Under the pieces are notes generated by a model, which ran no database searches, was not told where the DNA came from, and saw nothing but the letters and a program-made list of their open reading frames with translations. Below, in pieces: positions 1 to 8,518 of a DNA stretch of 64,000 nt (position 1 is its first letter; the number at the start of each line of letters is the position of its first letter). This DNA is from Streptomyces sp. SS1-1 (GTDB taxonomy: Bacteria > Actinomycetota > Actinomycetes > Streptomycetales > Streptomycetaceae): contig NZ_WBXN01000004.1 of NCBI RefSeq assembly GCF_008973465.1, positions 7,232,501 to 7,296,500 of the forward strand. The letters are read 5' to 3'. The translations under genes were made by a program, and so were the position numbers.

Positions 1-936
1 GGCCGCCACACCGCCGGTGGCCACGTCCTCCAGCGACGTGAGCCGCCCCTCGGCCCGCCACCGCGCCAGCCGCGCGACGCCCTCGCCGTACCGGTCGGCG
101 TAGTCGAAGACCACCATCCCCGTCATGGTGGCCCGGTTCACCAGCAGCGAGAGGTAGTTGGCCGGGCCCTTCGGCTCGGTGCTGTTGTACTGGGAGACGG
201 CCCCGCACACGATGACCCGGGCGCCGCGCGCCAGCCGGGGCAGGACGGCGTCCAGGACGTCGCCGCCGACATTGTCGAAGTAGACGTCGACGCCGTCCGG
301 CGCGTGGGTGCGCAGCGCCTTGCGGATGTCCTCACCGCGGTAGTCGATCGCGGCGTCGAACCCGAACTCGTCCACGACCAGCCGGCACTTCTCCTCGCCG
401 CCCGCGATGCCGACGACCCGGCAGCCGAGCGCCTTGGCGACCTGACCGGCGACGCTGCCGACCGCGCCCGCCGCACCGGAGACGACCACCGTCTGCCCCG
501 GCTCGGGGCGCCCGATGTCCACCAGGCCGAAGTAGGCGGTCAGCCCCGACATGCCGAGGGCGCCGAGGTACGTCGGCAGCGGCGCCGCCTCCGGGTCGAC
601 CGCCGTCACCCCGCGCCCGTCCGACACGCAGAACTCCTGGACGCCGAACGACCCCGACACGTGGTCGCCCACCGCGAACCCGGGGTGGCGGGAGGCGATC
701 ACGCGGCCGATCGCGCCCGCGCGCATGACCTCGCCGATCTCCACCGGGCGGATGTAGGACCGGCCCGCGTTCATCCAGCCGCGCATCGCCGGGTCGATCG
801 ACAGATACAGCACCTGGACCAGGAACTCCCCGTCGCCGGGCTCGCCGACCGGCTCCCGCGTGTGCTCCCAGTCGGTGGGCCGGGGCTCGCCCACGGGTCG
901 CGCGGCCAGACGTACCTGGTGATTGGTTGCGGATAT
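1..936 (-). CDS. NADP-dependent oxidoreductase (zinc-type MDR family), 3' end outside window
   Basis: Reading the minus strand from about 936 down to the window edge gives an open frame of 312 codons with no stop. It is a medium-chain dehydrogenase/reductase of the prostaglandin reductase / curcumin reductase type, which reduces enones or quinones with NADPH. Visible signatures are the N-terminal LSIDPAMRGWM segment, the Rossmann motif SGAAGAVGSVAGQVAK and the VDVYFDNVGG motif; no catalytic zinc ligands are seen, as usual for this subgroup. The C-terminus is missing. The start is odd. Family-like sequence (SATNHQVRLAARPVGEP) begins right after an ATA codon at 934-936, with AGGGAG nine bases upstream. 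No in-frame ATG, GTG or TTG lies nearby until GTG at 892-894, inside the conserved region (a CTG lies at 907-909). The gene is divergent from the exporter at 1184. Confidence 0.85.
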   Translation of the reverse strand, partial: MSATNHQVRLAARPVGEPRPTDWEHTREPVGEPGDGEFLVQVLYLSIDPAMRGWMNAGRSYIRPVEIGEVMRAGAIGRVIASRHPGFAVGDHVSGSFGVQEFCVSDGRGVTAVDPEAAPLPTYLGALGMSGLTAYFGLVDIGRPEPGQTVVVSGAAGAVGSVAGQVAKALGCRVVGIAGGEEKCRLVVDEFGFDAAIDYRGEDIRKALRTHAPDGVDVYFDNVGGDVLDAVLPRLARGARVIVCGAVSQYNSTEPKGPANYLSLLVNRATMTGMVVFDYADRYGEGVARLARWRAEGRLTSLEDVATGGVAA

Positions 937-1101
937 GAGCGGCGGCTCCCTGGAGGGTCGGCGAAGCGGTCCACCGGGGGACGGCGGCCCGCTCGCCGGG
1001 ACCTACCGTCCAGTCGGTATGGCCGGTGAGCGTACGGGCGCCCGGGGCCCGGAGCAAGGGGCCCGCCCGGCGGGAAACGGGCCGCCGGCCTCTCCGCCCT
1101 T

Positions 1102-1143
1102 GGTGAATGGCCATTCACCGGATAAGGTGAATAGCCATTCACC
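1102..1143. promoter_or_regulatory. Tandem palindromic operator pair, probable TetR sites
   Basis: Two 18-bp dyads are seen. GGTGAATGGCCATTCACC at 1102-1119 is a perfect palindrome. GGTGAATAGCCATTCACC at 1126-1143 has one mismatch. Centres are 24 bp apart. They lie 40 bp upstream of the exporter start and between two divergent genes. TetR-family repressors typically bind such dyads near the gene they control, and the exporter is co-transcribed with a TetR gene, so autoregulation of that operon is inferred. Confidence 0.85.
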
Positions 1144-1183
1144 TGCCGCCTCACCAGGCGCTCCCCGCTGGAGTGACGTGCCG

Positions 1184-2674
1184 ATGGACCAGCCCGCCGC
1201 GATAACCGAGCCGCTCCACGGGAGCGGCCTCAAGAACCGGCTCACCGTGCCGGTGCTCGCCTACGGCGGCATCCTCATGGCCCTCATGCAGACGGTCGTC
1301 GTCCCGCTGCTGCCCGATCTGCCCGCGCTGACCGGCGCCTCGCCCGGCGCGGTCTCCTGGATGGTCACGGCCACCCTGCTGTCCGGCGCGGTCCTCACCC
1401 CCGTGCTCGGCCGGGCCGGCGACATGTACGGCAAGCGGCGGGTCCTCATGGCGGCCCTCACCCTGATGACGCTCGGCTCGGTGCTGTGCGCCCTGTCCTC
1501 CGACATCGCCGTCCTGATCGCCGCCCGCACCCTGTCCGGCGCGGCCGCCGCGGTCGTCCCGCTCTCCATCAGCATCCTGCGCGACGAACTGCCGCCCGAG
1601 CGCCGCGGGTCGGCCGTCGCGCTCATGAGCTCCACCGTGGGCATCGGCGCCGCGCTCGGCCTGCCGCTGGCCGCGCTGATCGTGCAGTACGCGAACTGGC
1701 ACACCATGTTCTGGGTGACCAGTGCCCTGGGCGCCGCCGGGGTGACGCTGGTGCGGTGGGCGGTGCGGGAGTCGCCGGTCCGGCAGCCGGGCCGCTTCGA
1801 TGTCGCGGGCGCGCTGGGCCTCGCCGTCGGCCTGGTGTGCCTGCTCCTCGGCGTCTCGCAGGGCGGGCAGTGGGGCTGGGGGAGCGCACGGGTCGTCGGC
1901 CTGTTCGCCGGGGCCGTCGTCGTGCTCGGCCTGTGGTGCGCGCAGCAACTGCGCTGCCGGGAACCCCTCGTGGACCTGCGGCTGGTGGCCCGGCCGAAGG
2001 TCGGCCTTTCGCATGTGGCGGCCCTGCTCGCCGGGTTCGCGTTCTACGCCAACACCCTCGTGACGGCTCAGCTGGTGCAGGCTCCCGAGGCCACCGGGTA
2101 CGGACTGGGGCTGTCCATCGTCGCCACCGGCCTGTGCCTGCTGCCCGGCGGCATCGTCATGCTGCTGCTGTCACCCGTCTCCGCCCGGATCTCCGCCGCG
2201 CGCGGCCCCCGGGTCACGCTCGCGCTCGGCGCGCTGGTCATCGCGGCCGGGTACGTCGTCCGCCTCGCCGACAGCCGCGACCTGTGGATGATCATCACCG
2301 GGGCCACCGTGGTCGCCGTCGGCACCACCCTCGTGTACTCGGCGCTGCCCACGCTCATCCTGCGGGCCGTCCCCGCCGAGCAGACGGCCTCCGCCAACGG
2401 CGTCAACGTCCTGATGCGCACGGTCGGCCAGGCGGGTTCGAGCGCCGCCGTGGCCGCGATCCTCGTGCACCACACTCGTCCCGTCGCCGGCGTGCCGGTG
2501 CCGACCCTGCACGGGTACCAGCTGGCGTTCGTCATGGCGGGCGTCGTCGCCGTGGTGGCCGCCGTCGCCGCCTGGTGCATCCCCGCCGACCCGGCCGGCG
2601 GCGGGGACGGTGTCCGGCCCGCGGCCGAGGGCGGCACCCGGGGCGCGCGGGACGAGGCGCTGGAGGGAGCATGA
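1184..2674 (+). CDS. MFS drug exporter, DHA2 type (14 TM)
   Basis: This 496-residue proton-driven exporter belongs to the major facilitator superfamily. Hydrophobic segments alternate along the whole length, and motif A is seen as GRAGDMYGKRRVL near residue 80. The length and the EPLVDLRL loop in mid-protein fit the 14-helix DHA2 (EmrB/QacA) group; the substrate cannot be read. ATG at 1184 was chosen because GGAG lies ten bases upstream and the conserved hydrophobic core begins soon after; GTG at 1178 is possible but too close to that site. The stop overlaps the next ATG (ATGA), so the TetR gene is translationally coupled. Two TetR-type palindromes precede the gene. Confidence 0.9.
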   Translation: MDQPAAITEPLHGSGLKNRLTVPVLAYGGILMALMQTVVVPLLPDLPALTGASPGAVSWMVTATLLSGAVLTPVLGRAGDMYGKRRVLMAALTLMTLGSVLCALSSDIAVLIAARTLSGAAAAVVPLSISILRDELPPERRGSAVALMSSTVGIGAALGLPLAALIVQYANWHTMFWVTSALGAAGVTLVRWAVRESPVRQPGRFDVAGALGLAVGLVCLLLGVSQGGQWGWGSARVVGLFAGAVVVLGLWCAQQLRCREPLVDLRLVARPKVGLSHVAALLAGFAFYANTLVTAQLVQAPEATGYGLGLSIVATGLCLLPGGIVMLLLSPVSARISAARGPRVTLALGALVIAAGYVVRLADSRDLWMIITGATVVAVGTTLVYSALPTLILRAVPAEQTASANGVNVLMRTVGQAGSSAAVAAILVHHTRPVAGVPVPTLHGYQLAFVMAGVVAVVAAVAAWCIPADPAGGGDGVRPAAEGGTRGARDEALEGA

Positions 2675-3255
2675 GTGCCGTGAGCACTCCACCCGTCACG
2701 CCCACACCGGCCCGCAGGGACGCCGCCTCGACCAAGGCGGCCATCCTCCGGGCCGCCCGGTACCTGCTGGCCCGGCACGCGCACGCCGACATCACCCTCA
2801 AGGCCGTCGCCGACCGCGCCGGCGTCAGCCCGCCGCTGATCCTCAAGTACTTCGGCAACAAGGACACCCTGTTCGCCCAGGTCATGTCCTTCGAGGCCGA
2901 CGCCGAGGCCCTGCTGGCCGCGCCGCTGGAACGCCTCGGCGCCCATATGGTCCGGCATGTGCTGGTCAGCCAGACCGAGCAGGGCGCCGACCCCCTCCTG
3001 CGGATCGTCTTCGCGCCGCTGCACGGCGAGCAGGGCGACATCCTGCGCGCCAACTTCCGCCGCCAGGTGACCGAACGCATCACCGCGCGCCTCGACGGCC
3101 CCGACGCCGGTCTGCGCGCCGAACTGACCGTCGCCACGCTCCTCGGCCTCGGCGTGATGTACGGCATCGCGCGCGGCACCCAAGTGCGCGCGACCGCCGT
3201 CGACGAGCTGGTCGACCGGTACGCACCGGCCGTGCAGGCCCACCTCACGCCCTGA
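2671..3255 (+). CDS. TetR/AcrR family repressor
   Basis: This 194-residue regulator has an N-terminal helix-turn-helix around residues 20-65 (KAAILRAARYLLA, then ITLKAVADRAGVSPPLILKYFGNKDTLF), the TetR signature with the recognition helix and the YFGNK turn. The C-terminal half is a helical ligand and dimerisation domain. It overlaps the exporter stop by four bases (ATGA), so the two are one operon. The likely role is repressor of the exporter, and perhaps of the divergent oxidoreductase, through the palindromes at 1102-1143. The ligand is unknown. Confidence 0.92.
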   Translation: MSAVSTPPVTPTPARRDAASTKAAILRAARYLLARHAHADITLKAVADRAGVSPPLILKYFGNKDTLFAQVMSFEADAEALLAAPLERLGAHMVRHVLVSQTEQGADPLLRIVFAPLHGEQGDILRANFRRQVTERITARLDGPDAGLRAELTVATLLGLGVMYGIARGTQVRATAVDELVDRYAPAVQAHLTP

Positions 3256-3625
3256 AAGCGACTGCGGCCCGCACCACAGCATCACGCAAAAAGTTGCGCG
3301 TCTTTGCGTTCACTTGCGCCGACGGTGCGTAAGTGAACGGCATGCGGCTGCGTGCTCGCAGGGAAGGGCGAGGTACGCCAACGGCCCCCGCCGATGGGCG
3401 GATTGAGGGCCGCCGTCCACCGGTCTCCGGCGCCCCCGCGCCTCTGGAGCCCTCCGCTGAGCGGTTCTGGTGAAATTTGTGCTGTCGGGACTGTAGACCA
3501 GCTCACACACCTCTGCAATATTTCGATGAATCAATGCAAAATCCTGCCCCCATCGGGCCGGTCCTCCCCGAACGAGCCGCCCTCGCCGCCCCCGGCGTGC
3601 GAGCCTCCCCAGGAAGTGACCCCGC
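3256..3625. other. Intergenic region upstream of GH87 gene
   Basis: No convincing coding sequence. Short repeats of TTGCG/TTTGCG lie at about 3286-3330, including CGCAAA...TTTGCG as an inverted pair. The A/T-richer stretch 3470-3545 is the likely promoter area for the glucanase. A half-site resembling the right arm of a DasR element (TAGACCAG, about 3494) is present, but its left arm is not. I cannot assign -35 and -10 boxes with confidence. Confidence 0.5.
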
Positions 3626-6600
3626 ATGACTCGACACAAGCCGAGATCCCCGCAACGGCGCACGGCCCTCGCCCTGCTCGCGTGTGCCGTCGCGGTACTG
3701 GGCCTGCCCGCCGTGGGCGCCCACGCGGCCGGCGGTCCTGACGCCGCCGCGACCGCCCCGGCCACGGCGGGCAGCGCCTTGCGCGCCCACACGGCGGCCG
3801 CCGTCACCGACGGCGACACCGACACCTACTGGCAGGCCGCGAAGAAGTCCGCCCAGTGGGTCCAGACCGACCTCGGACGCGGCAAGCGCGTCCGGCAGGT
3901 CGTACTGCGCCTGCCCGAGCACTGGGAGACCCGCAGGCAGACGCTCGCCCTCCAGGGCAGCGCCGACGGGAAGACGTTCGCCACGCTCAAGCCGTCGGCG
4001 CCGTACGTCTTCAGCCCCGCCGACGGCAACACCGTACGGATCACCGTCCCGGCCACCCTCGCCCGGTACGTCCGGGCGGACTTCAGCGCCAACTCCGTCG
4101 CCGGCACCGCCCAGCTCGCCGAGATGCAGGTCCTGACCACCGCGGCCGCCACCCCCAACCTCGCCCAGGGCAAGACGTTCACCGAGAGCGGGCACGCGGA
4201 CGTCTACGGTGCCGCGAACGCCGGTGACGGCAACCGGGCCACCTACTGGGAGAGCAGGAACAACGCCTTCCCGCAGTGGCTCCAGGTCGACCTCGGCTCG
4301 TCCGTCAAGGTCAACGAGGTGAAACTGCGCCTGCCCGCCGGCTGGCCGAGCCGCAGCCAGGCCCTCAAGCTCCAGGGCTCCACCGACAACCAGAACTTCA
4401 CCGACCTGACCGCATCCAAGGCGTACACCTTCGACAGCGGCAACGACCAGTCGGCCACGCTCTCCTTCGACGCGACGACGACCCGGTACGTCCGCGTCCT
4501 CATCACCGCCAACACCGGCTGGCCGGCGGGGCAGGTGTCCGAGCTGGAGGTGTACGGGCCCGCCACCGGCGACACCCAGGCGCCCACCGCGCCCGCGAAC
4601 CTGGCCTACACCGAACCCGCCACCGGCCAGATACGGCTCACCTGGAACGCCGCGAGCGACGACACCGCCGTCACCGGCTACGACGTGTACGCCGACGGGC
4701 AGTTGAGGGCGAGCGTCGCCGGGAACGTCCTGACCTACACCGACACCCAGCCCGCCGGCGCCGACGTCACCTACTTCGTCCGCGCCAGGGACGCCGCCGG
4801 CAACGTCTCAGCGAACAGCAACAGCGTCACCCGCAAGGGTTCCGGTGGCGACACCCAGCCGCCCACCGCGCCCGCGAACCTCGCCTACACGCAGTCCGGC
4901 GCCGACGTGAAGCTGACCTGGCAGGCGTCCAGCGACAACGTCAAGGTCACCGGCTACGACGTCTACGGCAACGGACAGCTCCTCAAGGCCGTCGCGGGAG
5001 ACGTGACGACCTACACCGACACCCCGTCCGCCGGGGCGACCGTCACCTACCACGTGAAGGCGAAGGACGCGGCGGGCAACGTCTCGGCCGCCAGCAACAG
5101 CGTCACCCGTCCCGGCACCACGGCCGGCTCCGACCTCGCCCAGGGCAAGCCCGTCGAGGCGTCCTCGTCCGTCTTCACCTATGTCGCCGCCAACGCCAAC
5201 GACGGGCAGATCAGCACCTACTGGGAGAGCGGCAGCGGCGCCTACCCGGCCACCCTCACCACGAAGCTCGGCGCCAACGCCGACCTCGACCGGGTCGTCG
5301 TCAAGCTCAACCCGGACCCCGCCTGGTCCACCCGCACCCAGAACATCCAGGTGCTCGGCCGCGACCAGGACGCGACCACCTTCGAGACCCTGGCCGCCGC
5401 CAAGGAGTACCGGTTCGACCCGGCGACCGGGAACAGCGTGACCATCCCGGTCACCGGCTCCGCGGCCGACATCCGGCTCCGGTTCACCGCCAACTCCGGG
5501 GCGCCGGGCGCCCAGGTCGCCGAACTCCAGGTCATCGGCACCCCGGCCGCCAACCCCGACCTCAAGGTCACCGGCATCACCCACACCCCCGCCGCGCCCG
5601 TCGAGTCGGACACCATCGGCCTCACCGCGACCGTCACCAACAGCGGCGCCAAGGCGTCCAAGGCCACCGACCTCGACTTCACCCTCGGCGGCACCAAGGC
5701 GGCCACGGCAGACGTCCCGGCCCTCGCGGCCGGCGAGTCCAAGACCGTCACCGCGGGCATCGGCACCCGTGACGCGGGCAGTTACCCCGTCGGCGCCGAA
5801 GTGGACCCGTCACAGAAGGTCATCGAGCAGAACGAGGCGAACAACACCTACACCCGTCCCGACGCCCTCGTCGTCAAGCCCGTCGCCAGCTCCGACCTGC
5901 TCGCCGCGCCCGTCGCCTGGACACCCACCAGCGCCTCGGCCGGCGACGACGTCACGTTCACCGTCGCCCTGAAGAACCAGGGATCGGTGGCCTCCGCGTC
6001 CGGCGCCCACGGCATCACCCTGACCGTCCAGAACGCCCAGGGCGCCACCGTCAAGACGCTCACCGGCTCCTACAACGGGGCCATCGCGGCCGGACAGACC
6101 ACCGCACCCGTCGGTCTCGGCACCTGGAAGGCCGCCAACGGCAAGTACACCGTGAAGACGGTGATCGCCGACGACGCCAACGAGTTGCCCGTCAAGCGCG
6201 CCAACAACACCACCACGCACCCGCTGTTCGTCGGCCGGGGCGCCGACATGCCGTACGACATGTACGAGGCCGAGGACGGCACCGTCGGCGGCGGAGCCAA
6301 GGTCGTCGGACCCAACCGCACCATCGGTGACATCGCGGGCGAGGCCAGCGGCCGCAAGGCCGTCACCCTCACCGGCACCGGGCAGTACGTCGAGTGGACC
6401 ACCCGCGCCGCCACCAACACCCTCGTGACCCGCTTCTCGATCCCGGACGGCACGAACACCACCTTGAACATCTACGTCGACGGGCAGTTCCTCAAGCCCA
6501 TCGACCTCACCTCCAAGTACGCCTGGCTGTACGGCAACGAGACCGCGCCCGGCAACTCGCCCGGCTCCGGCGCCCCGCGCCACATCTACGACGAGGCGAA

Positions 6601-7897
6601 CGTCCAGCTCGGGAAGACCGTGCCGGCCGGCTCCCGCATCCGGCTCCAGAAGGACGCCGCCAACTCCTCCACGTACGCCATCGACTTCGTCAACACCGAA
6701 CAGGCGACGGCGAAGCCCAACCCCGACCCGGCCTCCTACACGGAACCGGCCGGCTTCTCCCACCAGGACGTGCAGAACGCCCTCGACAAGGTGCGCATGG
6801 ACACCACCGGCAAGCTCGTCGGCGTCTACCTGCCCGCCGGTGACTACGAGACGTCCAGCAAGTTCCAGGTGTACGGGAAGGCCGTGCAGGTCGTCGGCGC
6901 CGGGCCGTGGTTCACCCGCTTCCACGCCCCCTCCTCGCAGGAGAACACCGACGTCGGCTTCCGGGCCGAGGCGAGCGCGAAGGGCTCCACGTTCGCCGGG
7001 TTCGCCTACTTCGGCAACTACACGTCCCGGATCGACGGGCCGGGCAAGGTGTTCGACTTCTCCAACGTCTCCGACATCACCATCGACGACATCTGGGTCG
7101 AGCACATGGTGTGCCTGTACTGGGGCGCCAACACCGACCGCATGACCATCAAGAACTCCCGTATCCGCGACCTGTTCGCCGACGGCGTCAACATGACGAA
7201 CGGCTCGACGGACAACCACGTCGTCAACAACGACGCCCGCGCCACCGGAGACGACAGCTTCGCCCTCTTCTCGGCCATCGACGCGGGCGGCGCCGACGAG
7301 AAGAACAACCTCTACGAGAACCTGACCTCCACCCTGACGTGGCGGGCGGCCGGCATCGCCGTCTACGGCGGCTACGACAACACCTTCCGCAACATCCGCG
7401 TCGCCGACACCCTCGTCTACTCCGGCATCACGATCTCCTCGCTGGACTTCGGCTATCCGATGAACGGCTTCGGGACCGAGCCCACCACGATCGAGAACGT
7501 CTCCCTGGAACGCACCGGCGGCCACTTCTGGGGCTCGCAGGTCTTCCCCGCCATCTGGGCGTTCTCCGCCTCGAAGGTCTTCCAGGGGATCCGGGTCAAC
7601 GACGTCGACATCAGCGACTCCACCTACGGAGGCGTGATGTTCCAGACCAACTACGCCAACGGGCAAGCGCAGTTCCCCGTGAAGGACACCGTCTTCACCG
7701 ACATCTCCATCACCGACTCCAAGAAGAGCGGCGACGCGTTCGACGCCAAGTCAGGCTTCGGCATCTGGGCCAACGAGATGCCGGAACCCGGCCAGGGCCC
7801 GGCCGTCGGCGAAGCCGTCTTCCGCAATCTGCGGATGAACGGCAACGCGCAGGACATCCGCAACACGACCAGCACCTTCAGGATCATCGTCGAGTGA
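3626..7897 (+). CDS. Secreted multidomain GH87-type alpha-1,3-glucanase (mutanase)
   Basis: A 1423-residue exported protein. A Sec signal peptide ends near AHAAG (residue about 35). Then come two discoidin (F5/8 type C) domains (about 40-312), two fibronectin type III domains (about 316-405 and 408-498), a third discoidin-like domain (about 501-640), two CARDB-type beta-sandwiches (about 643-870), a CBM35/6-like module starting YEAEDGTVGGG (about 876-1030) and a C-terminal right-handed beta-helix. The beta-helix carries DGVN (Asp1186) and ATGDDSFALF (Asp1209/Asp1210), matching the acidic catalytic cluster of GH87 enzymes, which hydrolyse alpha-1,3-glucan of fungal walls or bacterial mutan. 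The many accessory domains suggest binding to insoluble polymer. Family placement is from memory of motif and architecture, so another polysaccharide-acting beta-helix fold is possible. A strong hairpin follows the stop. Confidence 0.82.
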   Translation: MTRHKPRSPQRRTALALLACAVAVLGLPAVGAHAAGGPDAAATAPATAGSALRAHTAAAVTDGDTDTYWQAAKKSAQWVQTDLGRGKRVRQVVLRLPEHWETRRQTLALQGSADGKTFATLKPSAPYVFSPADGNTVRITVPATLARYVRADFSANSVAGTAQLAEMQVLTTAAATPNLAQGKTFTESGHADVYGAANAGDGNRATYWESRNNAFPQWLQVDLGSSVKVNEVKLRLPAGWPSRSQALKLQGSTDNQNFTDLTASKAYTFDSGNDQSATLSFDATTTRYVRVLITANTGWPAGQVSELEVYGPATGDTQAPTAPANLAYTEPATGQIRLTWNAASDDTAVTGYDVYADGQLRASVAGNVLTYTDTQPAGADVTYFVRARDAAGNVSANSNSVTRKGSGGDTQPPTAPANLAYTQSGADVKLTWQASSDNVKVTGYDVYGNGQLLKAVAGDVTTYTDTPSAGATVTYHVKAKDAAGNVSAASNSVTRPGTTAGSDLAQGKPVEASSSVFTYVAANANDGQISTYWESGSGAYPATLTTKLGANADLDRVVVKLNPDPAWSTRTQNIQVLGRDQDATTFETLAAAKEYRFDPATGNSVTIPVTGSAADIRLRFTANSGAPGAQVAELQVIGTPAANPDLKVTGITHTPAAPVESDTIGLTATVTNSGAKASKATDLDFTLGGTKAATADVPALAAGESKTVTAGIGTRDAGSYPVGAEVDPSQKVIEQNEANNTYTRPDALVVKPVASSDLLAAPVAWTPTSASAGDDVTFTVALKNQGSVASASGAHGITLTVQNAQGATVKTLTGSYNGAIAAGQTTAPVGLGTWKAANGKYTVKTVIADDANELPVKRANNTTTHPLFVGRGADMPYDMYEAEDGTVGGGAKVVGPNRTIGDIAGEASGRKAVTLTGTGQYVEWTTRAATNTLVTRFSIPDGTNTTLNIYVDGQFLKPIDLTSKYAWLYGNETAPGNSPGSGAPRHIYDEANVQLGKTVPAGSRIRLQKDAANSSTYAIDFVNTEQATAKPNPDPASYTEPAGFSHQDVQNALDKVRMDTTGKLVGVYLPAGDYETSSKFQVYGKAVQVVGAGPWFTRFHAPSSQENTDVGFRAEASAKGSTFAGFAYFGNYTSRIDGPGKVFDFSNVSDITIDDIWVEHMVCLYWGANTDRMTIKNSRIRDLFADGVNMTNGSTDNHVVNNDARATGDDSFALFSAIDAGGADEKNNLYENLTSTLTWRAAGIAVYGGYDNTFRNIRVADTLVYSGITISSLDFGYPMNGFGTEPTTIENVSLERTGGHFWGSQVFPAIWAFSASKVFQGIRVNDVDISDSTYGGVMFQTNYANGQAQFPVKDTVFTDISITDSKKSGDAFDAKSGFGIWANEMPEPGQGPAVGEAVFRNLRMNGNAQDIRNTTSTFRIIVE

Positions 7898-7919
7898 CCC
7901 GGTGACACTGTCCCACCCA

Positions 7920-7949
7920 GCGGGGCCGCCCTCACCGGGGCGGCCCCGC
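7920..7949. terminator. Bidirectional hairpin terminator
   Basis: A perfect 12-bp GC stem (GCGGGGCCGCCC, loop TCACCG, then its complement) lies between the convergent glucanase and TlpA genes. No U-tract follows, as is common in Streptomyces. Confidence 0.75.
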
Positions 7950-7969
7950 CCGGTCGTGAGAGATCAGCC

Positions 7970-8518
7970 CTACGCGAGTACGGGCTCGATCATCGACCGG
8001 AGCCCCCGCTCCCCGAGCGCGGCCAGCGAGCGGGCGGCGATCCTGCCGTCCCGGTCCAGCACGAGCGTCGACGGGATCGTCTGCGGGCTCAGCGTGCCCT
8101 TGCCGAAACGGAGCAACAGCTTGCTGCTCGGATCGTGCAGACTCGGATACGTCACGCCGAACTCCTCCTCGAAGGCCCGGGCGTGACCGGCGCGCGGATC
8201 GCCGACGTTGATGCCGACGAACCGCACACCTCGCGCCTTGAGATCCTCGTGGACCTTCTCGAAGCGCACGGCCTCCTCACGGCAGGGCGTGCACCACGAC
8301 CCCCACACGTTCAGCACGACGACGTCGCCCCGGTACGAGCTGACGGAGAGCCGTTCGCCGTGCAGGGTCCGGCCGGACAGGTCCGGCGCGAGGTCCCTGT
8401 CCTCCTTCGCCACGGTCGCGATGCCGTCCTCGCCCAGGGTGAAGCCGCCGCCCGCGTCCCCGCCCGAACACCCCGCGACCAGCAGGGCGGCGGCCAGGAG
8501 GAGTATCCGGATTCTCAC
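7970..8518 (-). CDS. TlpA/ResA-type thiol-disulfide lipoprotein
   Basis: A 182-residue extracytoplasmic thioredoxin-fold protein. The N-terminus VRIRILLLAAALLVAGC is a lipoprotein signal with lipobox LVAGC. The active site is WGSWCTPCREE in the TlpA/AhpC-TSA fold, and a later TIPSTLVLDRDGRI gives the cis-proline region. Such proteins reduce or exchange disulfides outside the membrane, for example in cytochrome c maturation. The GTG start at 8518 is chosen because it overlaps the upstream stop as GTGA and places the lipobox correctly. It is the last gene of an operon with two MuiA-family genes. That is unusual company, because those proteins carry no signal peptide. The partner substrate is unknown. 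Confidence 0.88.
   Translation of the reverse strand: MRIRILLLAAALLVAGCSGGDAGGGFTLGEDGIATVAKEDRDLAPDLSGRTLHGERLSVSSYRGDVVVLNVWGSWCTPCREEAVRFEKVHEDLKARGVRFVGINVGDPRAGHARAFEEEFGVTYPSLHDPSSKLLLRFGKGTLSPQTIPSTLVLDRDGRIAARSLAALGERGLRSMIEPVLA

Noticed and set aside
1486..3255. Long alternative frames covering the exporter and other GC-rich genes on both strands
   Set aside because: Arg/Pro/Ala-rich translations without domains are the usual shadow frames of GC-rich coding DNA.
3484..3504. DasR-element-like half-site (TAGACCAG) upstream of GH87
   Set aside because: Only the right arm matches; the left seven bases match at one position, so it is not better than chance.
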